NCBI GenBank assembly: GCA_934309475.1
Contig: CAKRDK010000010.1
Coordinates: 15,543 to 79,542, forward strand
Length of the DNA stretch: 64,000 nt
Reading direction: 5' to 3'
Source of the DNA: an uncultured Roseburia sp.
Lineage (GTDB): Bacteria > Bacillota > Clostridia > Lachnospirales > Lachnospiraceae
Shown: positions 52,336 to 60,713 of the stretch, in pieces
Layout of the letters: every line of letters begins with the position of its first letter
How positions within the stretch are numbered: position 1 is the first letter of the stretch
Translations under genes and position numbers: made by a program
The notes under the pieces: model-generated
The model's database searches: none
What the model saw: only the letters and a program-made list of their open reading frames with translations
What the model was told of the DNA's origin: nothing

Positions 52336-54105
52336 CTATAAATCGTATTGTTTCTTAAACTGTTTTACCTGTAATGCAAACTGCTCACTCTCTGCCTCAC
52401 CTAACTGCTCTGTGAAGCTGTGCTGCTCCACTGCGTTGTCACGAAGCTGAATCAGACAAACTGCAATGTTCGAACAGTGGTCTGCCACTCGTTCATAGTT
52501 CATCGCAATGTCGGATAAGACAAGTCCAAGCTCGATGGTACATTTTCCTTTACGAAGACGTTTCATATGATGCTTCTTCACGGTCTTGTTCAATCCGTCA
52601 ATGACTTCCTCTAACGGCTCTACGGTTCTCGCCAGCGTCTCATCGTTCTTTTCAAAAGCGTTTGTAGTTCTAGTTACGATATCCTCTACCGCTGCACCAA
52701 AGACACTCAGTTCTTCCACTGCCTTGTTGGAGAACTCGGCATCTCCTTTTTTCATCTGTTTCGCACACTCTGTCACGTTGACAGCATGGTCTGAAATCCG
52801 CTCAAAGTCTGTAATACAGTGCATCAATGTCGTTACATTCTGACTGTCCGTGTAGGAAAGATTCTCGCTGCGCAGCTTGGTAAGATATGCTGTAATCTTA
52901 TCGTCATACGTGTCGACGAGATTCTCTTTCGCAATGACTTCCTCAATCTTTGCTTCATCATAATGATTCATCACATCCATTGCTTCTAAAAAGCTCTCTT
53001 TTGTGATATTTGCCATCTGGTTTACCAGAGAGCGGCACTGCTCAATCGCAAAAGACGGAGATGTGAGGAAACGGTCATCGAGAATTGCAAATAAATCTCC
53101 CTTGACCTCTTTCTCATCCTCATGTACCGGAATCGTGAGATAAGCAAGCTTCTCAAGACCCTTGGTAAACGGAAGAAGTACCAGTGTTGCAAACACATTG
53201 AAAATGGTGTGAATCAACGCAATTCCTGCCACGCCGACAACCTCGGACGTGAACGCAAACAAGGTATCTGCGAACAATGCTTTTCCTGCATAGAAAAGAA
53301 TCAGGAAGATAACCGTTCCAATCATATTAAAATACAAATGAACACATGCGGTTCTCTTTGCATTACGGTTACCACCGATTGCAGAGATAATTGCGGTTAC
53401 GCAGGTTCCGATGTTCTGTCCCATGATAATCGGAACAACCGAACCATAAGTAAATGCACCCGTTACCGACAATGCCTGCAGGATACCGATGGATGCAGAA
53501 GAACTCTGAATTACCGCTGTCAGCACCGCACCTGCGATTACACCGAGAACCGGGTTATCAAACTTCGTCAGAATGCTGGTGAATTCCGGCACTTCCGCCA
53601 ACGGCTCCACCGCTCCGCTCATCGTCTCCATACCGAACATCAGGACGGAGAATCCTAATAAAATCTCTCCGAGTACCTTTTTCTTATCCGACTTAGCAGA
53701 CATTGTAAAGATAAGACCAATGATTGCAAGAATCGGGGAGAAAGAAGTCGGCTTCAACATCTGTAAAAAGATGTTCGAACTCTCAATTCCCGTTAAACTG
53801 AGTAACCATGACGTAATCGTCGTACCGATGTTGGCACCCATGATAATTCCGATTGCCTGAGATAACTTCATGATTCCGGAGTTTACAAATCCAACTACCA
53901 TCACCGTTGTAGCGGAAGAACTCTGAATCACCGCTGTCACGCCGGCTCCAAGCAGAACTGCCTTGATTGGGTTTGACGTCAACTGCTCTAAAATACGTTC
54001 CAGCTTTCCACCTGACAATTTTTCAAGTCCCGCCCCCATTACGTTCATTCCGTACAGGAAAAGTGCAAGACCTCCTATCATTGTCAGAAATCCAAATATG
54101 TCCAT
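52336..54105 (-). CDS. Na/Pi cotransporter with PhoU-like domain
   Basis: A 589-residue NptA-type transporter. Two inverted repeats carry the QSSSATT and QSSSASIG motifs of Na+-phosphate symporters (about residues 60-70 and 205-215), with about eight or nine helices up to residue 320. The C-terminal 220 residues form a PhoU-like helical bundle. A PhoP-type direct repeat lies upstream at 54278-54297. It gives the cell a second phosphate route beside the Pst system. Confidence 0.93.
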   Translation of the reverse strand: MDIFGFLTMIGGLALFLYGMNVMGAGLEKLSGGKLERILEQLTSNPIKAVLLGAGVTAVIQSSSATTVMVVGFVNSGIMKLSQAIGIIMGANIGTTITSWLLSLTGIESSNIFLQMLKPTSFSPILAIIGLIFTMSAKSDKKKVLGEILLGFSVLMFGMETMSGAVEPLAEVPEFTSILTKFDNPVLGVIAGAVLTAVIQSSSASIGILQALSVTGAFTYGSVVPIIMGQNIGTCVTAIISAIGGNRNAKRTACVHLYFNMIGTVIFLILFYAGKALFADTLFAFTSEVVGVAGIALIHTIFNVFATLVLLPFTKGLEKLAYLTIPVHEDEKEVKGDLFAILDDRFLTSPSFAIEQCRSLVNQMANITKESFLEAMDVMNHYDEAKIEEVIAKENLVDTYDDKITAYLTKLRSENLSYTDSQNVTTLMHCITDFERISDHAVNVTECAKQMKKGDAEFSNKAVEELSVFGAAVEDIVTRTTNAFEKNDETLARTVEPLEEVIDGLNKTVKKHHMKRLRKGKCTIELGLVLSDIAMNYERVADHCSNIAVCLIQLRDNAVEQHSFTEQLGEAESEQFALQVKQFKKQYDL

Positions 54106-54277
54106 TTCTCTAATCCATACCTTTCTTATTCATCAACTGCCCGGAGATGTTATTCTCTCCTTCTCATTACTGGATTGTGTACGCCACAAAAAAACACGTA
54201 CCTAATTCATTTATACCTTATTTTGCACGTTTTTGCAATTGATGATAATGATTGTGCGTCATGATTTTAGATTTTTA

Positions 54278-54297
54278 TGTAAAATCATTGTAAAATT
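54278..54297 (-). promoter_or_regulatory. Pho box upstream of the Na/Pi gene
   Basis: TTTTACA occurs twice on the minus strand with an exact 11-bp period (TGTAAAAT at 54278 and 54289 on the plus strand). This is the PhoP-binding pattern TTHACA-N5 of Firmicutes and is the same as at pstS. The surrounding gap, 54106-54365, holds no gene. Confidence 0.65.
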
Positions 54298-54365
54298 GTA
54301 TTTTTCTCCGACATTTTTGGACATTTTGTCAATACAGTTTCTGGTTATTCTGCCCTATTTAATTT

Positions 54366-55019
54366 TTAATCCTCGTGTTCTCCTGTGATGGAGTAGATGA
54401 CCCACTCTGCAATATTGGTTGCATGATCGCCGATTCGCTCGAAATATTTTGCCACCATGAGCATATCGGTTGCCTGCTCTCCGTTTTTGACGTTTGCATT
54501 GATAATGTTGATTAACTGCTTTTTGAACTGGTCAAAAAAGTCGTCTACAATGTCATCCCTGCCAATTACATAGCGCGCCAACTCCAAATCCTTGTTGACG
54601 AAAGCATCCACGCTCTTTACAACCATATTTGTAGTCTCTTTTGCCATTTCCTTAATTAAGTCGATGTTAATATCATTTTTTTCATAGGTGGAGCCTGCCA
54701 TCTGAATCGTCATCTCCGAAATATCTGCGGCGTGGTCGCCGATTCGCTCCATATCCGTAATCATCTTTAACGCCGCTGAAATCAGGCGCAAATCCTTTGC
54801 CACCGGCTGCTGCTGCAATAACAATTTCATGCAGAGTGACTCAATTGTTTTTTCCTGGCGGTCAATCTCGTTATCAAATTCAATTGCCTGCTTTGCTTTC
54901 TCCACATCCTGTTTTACCAGTGCGGAAATTCCCATCTCGATAGCCTTCTCAATCAGGCTTCCCATCTCGATAAGTTCATCATTCAATTCCTCTAACTGTC
55001 TGTCAAATCGATTTCTCAT
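54366..55019 (-). CDS. phoU: Phosphate signalling protein PhoU
   Basis: A 217-residue two-fold helical repeat protein. Both repeats show the metal-cluster motif: ALKMITDMERIGDHAADI (about 84-101) and MVAKYFERIGDHATNIAEW (about 187-205). PhoU links the Pst transporter state to PhoR and restrains phosphate uptake. It follows pstB by 50 bases and ends the pst operon. GAGGAGGAAG precedes the ATG. Confidence 0.96.
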   Translation of the reverse strand: MRNRFDRQLEELNDELIEMGSLIEKAIEMGISALVKQDVEKAKQAIEFDNEIDRQEKTIESLCMKLLLQQQPVAKDLRLISAALKMITDMERIGDHAADISEMTIQMAGSTYEKNDINIDLIKEMAKETTNMVVKSVDAFVNKDLELARYVIGRDDIVDDFFDQFKKQLINIINANVKNGEQATDMLMVAKYFERIGDHATNIAEWVIYSITGEHED

Positions 55020-55069
55020 GTTCTTCCTCCTCTATCTCATTTTATTTCTCTCATGCTAAAACAACTACA

Positions 55070-55822
55070 TCAACCAAATCTTCCTGTGATATAATCTTCG
55101 GTTCGTTTATCCTGTGGTACGGAAAAGATTTTGTCGGTAGGGCCTGCCTCGATGACCTCGCCCAACAGGAAAAATACGGTTTTATCGGAAACACGGACTG
55201 CCTGCTGCATGTTGTGTGTTACCATGACAATCGTATATTTTTTCTTTAATTCAATTGCAAGATCCTCGATTTTAGATGTAGAAATCGGGTCAAGCGCAGA
55301 AGTCGGCTCATCCATAAGAATGACCTCCGGTTCTACGGCAAGCGCTCTCGCGATACAAAGACGCTGCTGCTGTCCACCGGACATTCCGAGTGCACTTTTT
55401 TTCAGTCGGTCTTTTACCTCATCCCAGATGGCAGCATCGCGCAGTGATTTCTCCACGATGTCATCTAACTTTGATTTTGAACGGATTCCATGTGTACGCG
55501 GTCCATAGGCAATGTTATCGTAAATGCTCATCGGGAATGGATTCGGCTTCTGGAATACCATGCCGACTCTTTTACGAAGCATGTTGACATCCATTCCATC
55601 GTAAATATTTTCTCCGTCTAACAGAACTTCTCCCGTAATCCGGCATCCTTCCACTAAATCATTCATACGATTTAAGCTCTTTAAAAATGTGGATTTTCCG
55701 CAGCCGGAAGGTCCGATAAATGCCGTAATTTCATTTGACGCAATTTCCATATTAATGTTTTTTAATGCATGAAAATCGCTGTAATATAAATCCAGATTTG
55801 ATATTTTAAATTTCTCTTTCAC
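55070..55822 (-). CDS. pstB: Phosphate ABC transporter ATP-binding protein
   Basis: A 250-residue ATPase. Walker A is GPSGCGKST, the PstB-specific Q-loop block is [15 protein letters not shown], the signature is MSGGQQQR, Walker B is [12 protein letters not shown], and the switch His lies in VTHNMQQA. It powers PstC/PstA. Two GTG starts exist; that at 55822 has AGGAGA nine bases upstream and gives the normal PstB length. Confidence 0.97.
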   Translation of the reverse strand: MKEKFKISNLDLYYSDFHALKNINMEIASNEITAFIGPSGCGKSTFLKSLNRMNDLVEGCRITGEVLLDGENIYDGMDVNMLRKRVGMVFQKPNPFPMSIYDNIAYGPRTHGIRSKSKLDDIVEKSLRDAAIWDEVKDRLKKSALGMSGGQQQRLCIARALAVEPEVILMDEPTSALDPISTSKIEDLAIELKKKYTIVMVTHNMQQAVRVSDKTVFFLLGEVIEAGPTDKIFSVPQDKRTEDYITGRFG

Positions 55823-55854
55823 GTTTCTATCTCCTATTTCTTTTTTCACAATCG

Positions 55855-56733
55855 TTATGATTTTTTTGCTTCAAATCTCTTGGCAAGCAAAGAGGACAGT
55901 CCATTGATGCCTAACACCATGATGAGCAGTACCACCGCCGTTGCAAAGGCTTCGTTGGTGTGCATTCCTTCCTGGGAAAGGTTATACATATGTACCGCAA
56001 GTGTTCTTCCGGAGTCTGTAATTCCAGCTACATTTGTAACTGTTCCTGCTGTATAAATGAGTGCCGCCGTCTCTCCGACAATTCGTCCGATTGCCAGAAT
56101 GACACCGGATAAAATTCCCGGCATGGCAGACGGAAGTACGATTTTAAAAATCGTCCGCAGTTTTCCTGCACCGAGTCCGAAACTTCCCTCACGGAAGGAA
56201 TCCGGCACACACAAAAGTGCTTCTTCTGTCGTTCGCATGATGACCGGCAGTACCATGATTGCCAGTGTCGCTGCACCTGCTAAAATCGAGATTCCCCATT
56301 TTAAATAGGTTACAAAAAATAACATTCCGAAAAGTCCGTAGATAATGGACGGGATTCCGGTCAGTGTCTCTGCTGTTGTCCGGATGATGCCGACTAATTT
56401 ATTTCCTTTTTTTGCATATTCCACCAGATAAATGGCGGCTCCGACGCCAAACGGCACGGAAAAAATCAGGGACAATACCGTCATGGATAAGGTGTTGATA
56501 ATGGCTGGCATCATCGAAACGTTATCCGACGTATACTTCCATGCAAAAAGGCTCGGCTTTAAGTACGGAACGCCGCGCATCAGGATATAAACCACAAGAT
56601 ATACCAGAATTCCAACGGTAAGTACCGCGGCGAGCAGCACCAAAAGCAGCAACAGAAATGAGCCCGGATGCTTCGCATAAGATTTCATTTTATCGCCCAG
56701 ACTCTGCTGGTTGATTCCTTTTTTTGCTTTCAT
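55855..56733 (-). CDS. pstA: Phosphate ABC transporter permease PstA
   Basis: A 292-residue inner membrane permease with about six helices. The EAA loop reads [24 protein letters not shown], cut here as [16 protein letters not shown], and an [12 protein letters not shown] block is typical of PstA. An N-terminal basic cytoplasmic tail is present. It pairs with PstC and binds PstB. The ATG follows AAGGGG. It is 15 bases after pstC. Confidence 0.96.
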   Translation of the reverse strand: MKAKKGINQQSLGDKMKSYAKHPGSFLLLLLVLLAAVLTVGILVYLVVYILMRGVPYLKPSLFAWKYTSDNVSMMPAIINTLSMTVLSLIFSVPFGVGAAIYLVEYAKKGNKLVGIIRTTAETLTGIPSIIYGLFGMLFFVTYLKWGISILAGAATLAIMVLPVIMRTTEEALLCVPDSFREGSFGLGAGKLRTIFKIVLPSAMPGILSGVILAIGRIVGETAALIYTAGTVTNVAGITDSGRTLAVHMYNLSQEGMHTNEAFATAVVLLIMVLGINGLSSLLAKRFEAKKS

Positions 56734-56748
56734 ACATCGTTCCCCTTT

Positions 56749-57612
56749 CTATGCGTCCTTTTCCCCATGGTGTTTCACCAGTGAGAATGTAACGTTGATA
56801 ATCAAAATAAACACAAATAATACAACACCGGTTGCAATCAGCGCTTCACGGTGCAGTCCGGTCGCATATCCCATTTCCAGGACTATGTTTGTCGTCAATG
56901 TTCGCACACCCTTGAAAATGGTGCTCGGCACACGCGCCTGATTGCCGACTACTAACATGACTGCCATGGTCTCACCGATGGCACGGCCGATTCCTAGAAT
57001 GACGGCTGCCATGATTCCTGATTTTGCTGCCGGAACGATTACGGTAAAAACGCTCCGCTCGTGTGTTGCGCCGAGCGCTAATGCGCCTTCGTAATAACTG
57101 TTTTCTACTGCTCTGATTGCCGATTCCGATACGCCTATAATTGTAGGTAAAATCATGATGCCCAGCAGAATGGACGCCGTTAAAATACTGTTTCCGTTTC
57201 CTTTAAAATGTTCACGAATAAACGGAACTAACACGACAAGTCCGAAGAATCCGTATACAATCGACGGAATTCCCGCTAAAAGGTTTACGATAGGTTTTAA
57301 GATTTTATACAATTTTTCCGGGCAGAAACGTGCCATGAAAATTGACATGAAGATTCCAACCGGTACTCCGATGATGAGGGCGCCTGCCGTCACGTAAATA
57401 CTTCCGAGAATCATCGGGAAGATTCCATATAAATCATTGGATGGTTTCCACTTTGTTCCAGAAAGGAATTTCCATATTCCGATTTCTTTCATTGCCGGTA
57501 TTCCATTGATAAACATGAAGATACAGATGAGCGCAACGGCGACCACCGACACGATTGCTGCTGCAAGAAAAACAATCTCCATGCATTTTTCTTTTCCTTT
57601 ATTCTTATTCAT
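56749..57612 (-). CDS. pstC: Phosphate ABC transporter permease PstC
   Basis: A 287-residue permease with about six helices. PstC hallmarks are the LLAGIPSIVYGFFGL block and the EAA loop ALGATHERSVFTVIVPAAKSGI, seen as LGATHERSVFTVIVPAA. GGAG lies five bases before the ATG. It is separated from pstS by a stable hairpin. Confidence 0.96.
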   Translation of the reverse strand: MNKNKGKEKCMEIVFLAAAIVSVVAVALICIFMFINGIPAMKEIGIWKFLSGTKWKPSNDLYGIFPMILGSIYVTAGALIIGVPVGIFMSIFMARFCPEKLYKILKPIVNLLAGIPSIVYGFFGLVVLVPFIREHFKGNGNSILTASILLGIMILPTIIGVSESAIRAVENSYYEGALALGATHERSVFTVIVPAAKSGIMAAVILGIGRAIGETMAVMLVVGNQARVPSTIFKGVRTLTTNIVLEMGYATGLHREALIATGVVLFVFILIINVTFSLVKHHGEKDA

Positions 57613-57639
57613 AATTGCTCCATTTTGGTTTTTGTTACA

Positions 57640-57676
57640 CGAATGACCGGAGCGACATTCACTCCGGTTGCATTCG
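57640..57676 (-). other. Intercistronic hairpin between pstS and pstC
   Basis: CGAATG and CATTCG flank ACCGGAG/CTCCGGT, giving a stable 13-bp stem with no U tract. It resembles the hairpins that protect an upstream abundant message, here pstS, while allowing partial read-through to pstC. Confidence 0.6.
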
Positions 57677-57705
57677 TTTTGCTTATTTTTGAAATTGGTT
57701 TGCTC

Positions 57706-58653
57706 TTACTGTAATTCTTCCCATGATGTTGTATCTCCAACGTAAATGCTCTTTACCATATCAGATGTTAAATCATCTGTCGGGTTGCTGTTGTTTACGA
57801 TAACTGCGATTCCGTCTAAGGCGATTTTTGTTGCGTTTAAGCTTGATTCTTCCTCTTTTAATTCACGGGATGCCATTCCGATGTCATAAGTTCCATCCAT
57901 GGTTGATGTCATTCCTGTTGTGGAATCTGATGTCTGAAGTTCGATTTCTGCGTCTGCGTTGATTTTCTGGTAAGCTTCAATTAATTTTTCCATAACCGGT
58001 GATACAGAAGAAGAACCACCTACAACAACTTTTCCGGATGCTCCGTTTGATTCAAATGCTGCTGCGCCATCCACTGCTGCAATATAACCATTCTCTTCGA
58101 TCACTGCCTGACCTTCTGCGCTTAAGATGTAGTTGATGAAGTCCTGAGCTACGTCGCTGACATTATCACCTGTTGCAATGTTGAATGGTCTTGATACTGC
58201 GTAATCACCGCTCTTAATGTTGTCTACCGTTGCTTCAACGCCGTCGATTTTTACTGCTTTTACGGTGTCATTTAAAGAACCAAGAGACACATAACCGATT
58301 GCGTATTCGTCACCGGCTACTGTTGTAAGCATTGCTTCTGTATTATTGGTAACGTTTGCTTCCTCTGTTGTGTTATCTACTTTTTCTCCGGCATCATTTT
58401 TCTCTTCTACGCCGAATAATTCGATAAATGCTCCTCTTGTTCCGGAACCATCTTCTCTTGTATTTACATTGATGTATTCACTGTAGTCAAAATCTGCTGC
58501 TGCATCGTTTCCTGCGTCTGCGCTTGCATCTGCTCCTGTCTCTGAAGTTGTATTGTTTCCTGTCTCATTGCCTGTTCCATCTGTGGAACCACATCCTGCT
58601 AACATTCCTACTGCCAACATTCCTGTCACTAACATACACATGAGTTTTTTCAT
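57706..58653 (-). CDS. pstS: Phosphate-binding lipoprotein PstS, circularly permuted
   Basis: A 315-residue lipoprotein. The signal peptide ends in lipobox LAGC (Cys21), followed by a Thr/Asn/Gly/Asp-rich linker (22-58). The binding domain has its halves in swapped order. The part that is normally C-terminal comes first (about 60-195: REDGSGTRGAF, AIGYVSLGSLND, DFINYILSAEGQAVIEENGYI). The normally N-terminal half follows (212-315: GGSSSVSPVMEKLIEAY, SDSTTGM, DIGMASRELK, ALDGIAVIVNNSNP) and ends SWEELQ, the point that normally runs on into the REDGSGTR segment. All phosphate ligand loops seem kept. Start at ATG 58653 with GGAGG. PhoP boxes lie upstream. Confidence 0.93.
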   Translation of the reverse strand: MKKLMCMLVTGMLAVGMLAGCGSTDGTGNETGNNTTSETGADASADAGNDAAADFDYSEYINVNTREDGSGTRGAFIELFGVEEKNDAGEKVDNTTEEANVTNNTEAMLTTVAGDEYAIGYVSLGSLNDTVKAVKIDGVEATVDNIKSGDYAVSRPFNIATGDNVSDVAQDFINYILSAEGQAVIEENGYIAAVDGAAAFESNGASGKVVVGGSSSVSPVMEKLIEAYQKINADAEIELQTSDSTTGMTSTMDGTYDIGMASRELKEEESSLNATKIALDGIAVIVNNSNPTDDLTSDMVKSIYVGDTTSWEELQ

Positions 58654-58772
58654 CTTTTTCTTTCCTCCATTTTTTAACGGTCTCTCTTCTCTTTCTGGCT
58701 GTCTTGTTTTTGTACCAGCTGCGACCGAACTGTTTCTTTCTCTTGTCGACACTAATTACTTTAAAGGGGGGA

Positions 58773-58815
58773 TGTAAAATCTGAGATGGTGGGTTTGTAA
58801 AATTTATGTAAAATT
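58773..58815 (-). promoter_or_regulatory. Pho boxes upstream of pstS
   Basis: Three copies of ATTTTACA on the minus strand; the plus-strand TGTAAAAT starts are 58773, 58796 and 58807. The last two have an exact 11-bp period, and the first is about two periods away. This matches the PhoP direct-repeat pattern and the copy at the Na/Pi gene. Confidence 0.7.
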
Positions 58816-58877
58816 GTTTTTCATGTGGGGAAGTTTTTATTATGTGTTGGAGCTATTGGGGTGGCTCGGCGTGGGAG

Positions 58878-59128
58878 CATACCTTGGGGGAGTTTTTGCG
58901 GGGGTAGGTATGCTTGGCGCGCTGGGATTTTCATACCTTGATGCTACATTTGCGACGGCGGGTATGCTTGGGTAGCCGGTGTTTTCATACCTTGATGCCT
59001 CTTTTGTGATGCCAGGTATGCTTTCTTAACTCATTTTTTCATACCTTAATGCGCTATTCGCGGCGGCGGGTATGCTTGAACGGCCAGCTTTTTCATACCT
59101 GGGCAACTTACTTGCGGGGACGGGTATG
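58878..59128. repeat. Five-copy 54-bp repeat array with conserved inverted halves
   Basis: CATACC occurs at 58878, 58932, 58986, 59040 and 59094, and GGTATG at 58907, 58961, 59015, 59069 and 59123, each exactly 54 bp apart. Every unit can form a CATACC/GGTATG stem. The flanks TTTTCATACCTT and GGTATGCTT are conserved, while the 23-base inside and about 15 bases between units vary. It is GC-rich compared with its surroundings. In this 580-base gap between pstS and the MFS gene I see no credible gene. Confidence 0.85.
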
Positions 59129-59177
59129 CTTCCTTGCGTTTCGGCGTCACGAGATGCCCTCAACAGGCTAATACCCA

Positions 59178-59225
59178 TAAAAAAAGAACACCACCAGACG
59201 TTTTTGTCTTTGTGATGTTCTTAGG
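59178..59225 (-). terminator. Terminator after the MFS gene
   Basis: Minus strand AAGAACA and TGTTCTT pair, with an inner AAGAC/GTCT stem, followed by seven U residues, 10 bases past the MFS stop. Confidence 0.75.
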
Positions 59226-59234
59226 TGATTCTTC

Positions 59235-60509
59235 TTATTCTACCTGCGCTTCCTGCTCAGGTTCTTCCTGCTTTGATAAGTTCTTTGCACACAATGTTGC
59301 AATCCATACCATAATATCAATGATTCCAACGATAAGGAAAATGGTCTGCGTGCTTGCAAACACAGCCACGATACTCATTAAAAAGGATACCGCCGGTGTT
59401 GCAGCGGTTCCCAATGCTGACACAATTGCCGCCACACGTGCTAAATAACTTTCCTCTACGCTGCTTACCAGTTCGACATTGATATAGGATGTCAAGAGTG
59501 CTGCAAAATATCCAAACACCGCACTGGCTACTGCGACAAATCCATACATAAAAATTCTACTTGTATAGAATGGCTGGCAGACAACCAGTAAAACATAGTA
59601 GAGTCCGACACCGCTTCCCCCAAATAAAATAATTTTATTATCGCCAAGTTTCTTGCTTACCATTGGATACGTCACAGAACCAAGCAGCATTCCTGCCATG
59701 GTTGCAATTCCTAAAATAGAAAGAATTTCCGCGCCACCTTTTAAAATCTCTGTACTGAGAGGTGCCTGTAAACTGTTGAACGGAACCAGGATTGCATTTA
59801 AAAATACACATATAATTACAATCGTACGCACCTGTCGTTTTTTTCCTGTATAACGCATTCCCTCTGCCAGCGTATTCATATACTCCCGTGGCTCGAATTT
59901 TACTTTTTGCATATCATGTTCGTTTGAGTTGACAAATAAAATGATGAGCGCTGAAAGTAAAAATGTCACCATATCCAGATAAATTGCGCCTGCTGTTGTG
60001 AGAACCGCGATAATTGCCGCTGCTACAGCAGTTCCGATGATTTCAACAACTGTTGACAATGTTGACATCAAAGACATTGCATATCCATAATATTCTTTTT
60101 CCAGAACTTTTGGCGTCAATGCTGTGCCTGCAGGTCCACGGAATGCTTCCGCCGTTGAGATAATCAGGCTGGTAATGATCAGCATCCATGCCTGTAAAAA
60201 TCCCATCAAATACCCGGTCGCTACAAACGCAACACAGGCAGCACGGATGATGTCCGTTACCACCATGATGTTTTTCTTTTTGCGTCCCTCTACCCATGCA
60301 CCCGCTAATGGTGTTACAAGCACGGATGGAATTTTGTTTACACCAAAAATAATGGCAGACCACGCTGCGTTACTCGTCAATTCGTATACAATCCATGCTG
60401 ATGCGATGGCATCGATTGAATCCCCAAACCGGTTAATCAGTGCTGCAATGATGATTTTGACATATTCCTTTTGATGAAAAATGTCTTTGTAGCCAATTTT
60501 TTTCTCCAT
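59235..60509 (-). CDS. MFS transporter (drug-efflux-like)
   Basis: A 424-residue permease with about 12 helices of the MFS_3/multidrug type. The N-terminal INRFGDSIDAIASAWIVYELT block and the loop WVEGRKKKNIMVVTD after helix 2 are typical. The C-terminus is acidic. The ATG at 60509 is used, with GGAGAGAG upstream. It forms its own transcription unit between two terminators. Substrate unknown. Confidence 0.88.
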   Translation of the reverse strand: MEKKIGYKDIFHQKEYVKIIIAALINRFGDSIDAIASAWIVYELTSNAAWSAIIFGVNKIPSVLVTPLAGAWVEGRKKKNIMVVTDIIRAACVAFVATGYLMGFLQAWMLIITSLIISTAEAFRGPAGTALTPKVLEKEYYGYAMSLMSTLSTVVEIIGTAVAAAIIAVLTTAGAIYLDMVTFLLSALIILFVNSNEHDMQKVKFEPREYMNTLAEGMRYTGKKRQVRTIVIICVFLNAILVPFNSLQAPLSTEILKGGAEILSILGIATMAGMLLGSVTYPMVSKKLGDNKIILFGGSGVGLYYVLLVVCQPFYTSRIFMYGFVAVASAVFGYFAALLTSYINVELVSSVEESYLARVAAIVSALGTAATPAVSFLMSIVAVFASTQTIFLIVGIIDIMVWIATLCAKNLSKQEEPEQEAQVE

Positions 60510-60639
60510 GAAAAATCTCTCTCCTTTTATTCCTCTTACTGTATTTCCCAATTCTAGCTGGAATAATTTTACATTGTAGTCTACTATAATTGTTTTTAAA
60601 TTGTTTTGCAATATTTTTCGTCAACATTTTTTTCAACCA

Positions 60640-60682
60640 TAAAAAGAAAGCTGCACGCATAAGCGCACAGCCTTCTTTTCAT
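60640..60682 (-). terminator. Terminator after the beta-helix lipoprotein gene
   Basis: Minus strand AAAGAAGGCTGTGCGC-TTAT-GCGTGCAGCTTTCTTT with U residues, an almost perfect 16-bp stem 30 bases past the stop. Confidence 0.85.
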
Positions 60683-60713
60683 TTATAATATATCTTTCTT
60701 TTATAACCTGTTT

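Noticed and set aside
58878..59128. CRISPR array.
   Set aside because: The conserved parts are short, split in two inverted pieces at a 29/25-base step, and the variable parts differ in length from normal spacers; no cas gene is near.
58878..59128. An 18-residue peptide repeat encoded on the minus strand.
   Set aside because: One unit has an in-frame TAA, and there is no start codon with a ribosome site, so coding is not supported.
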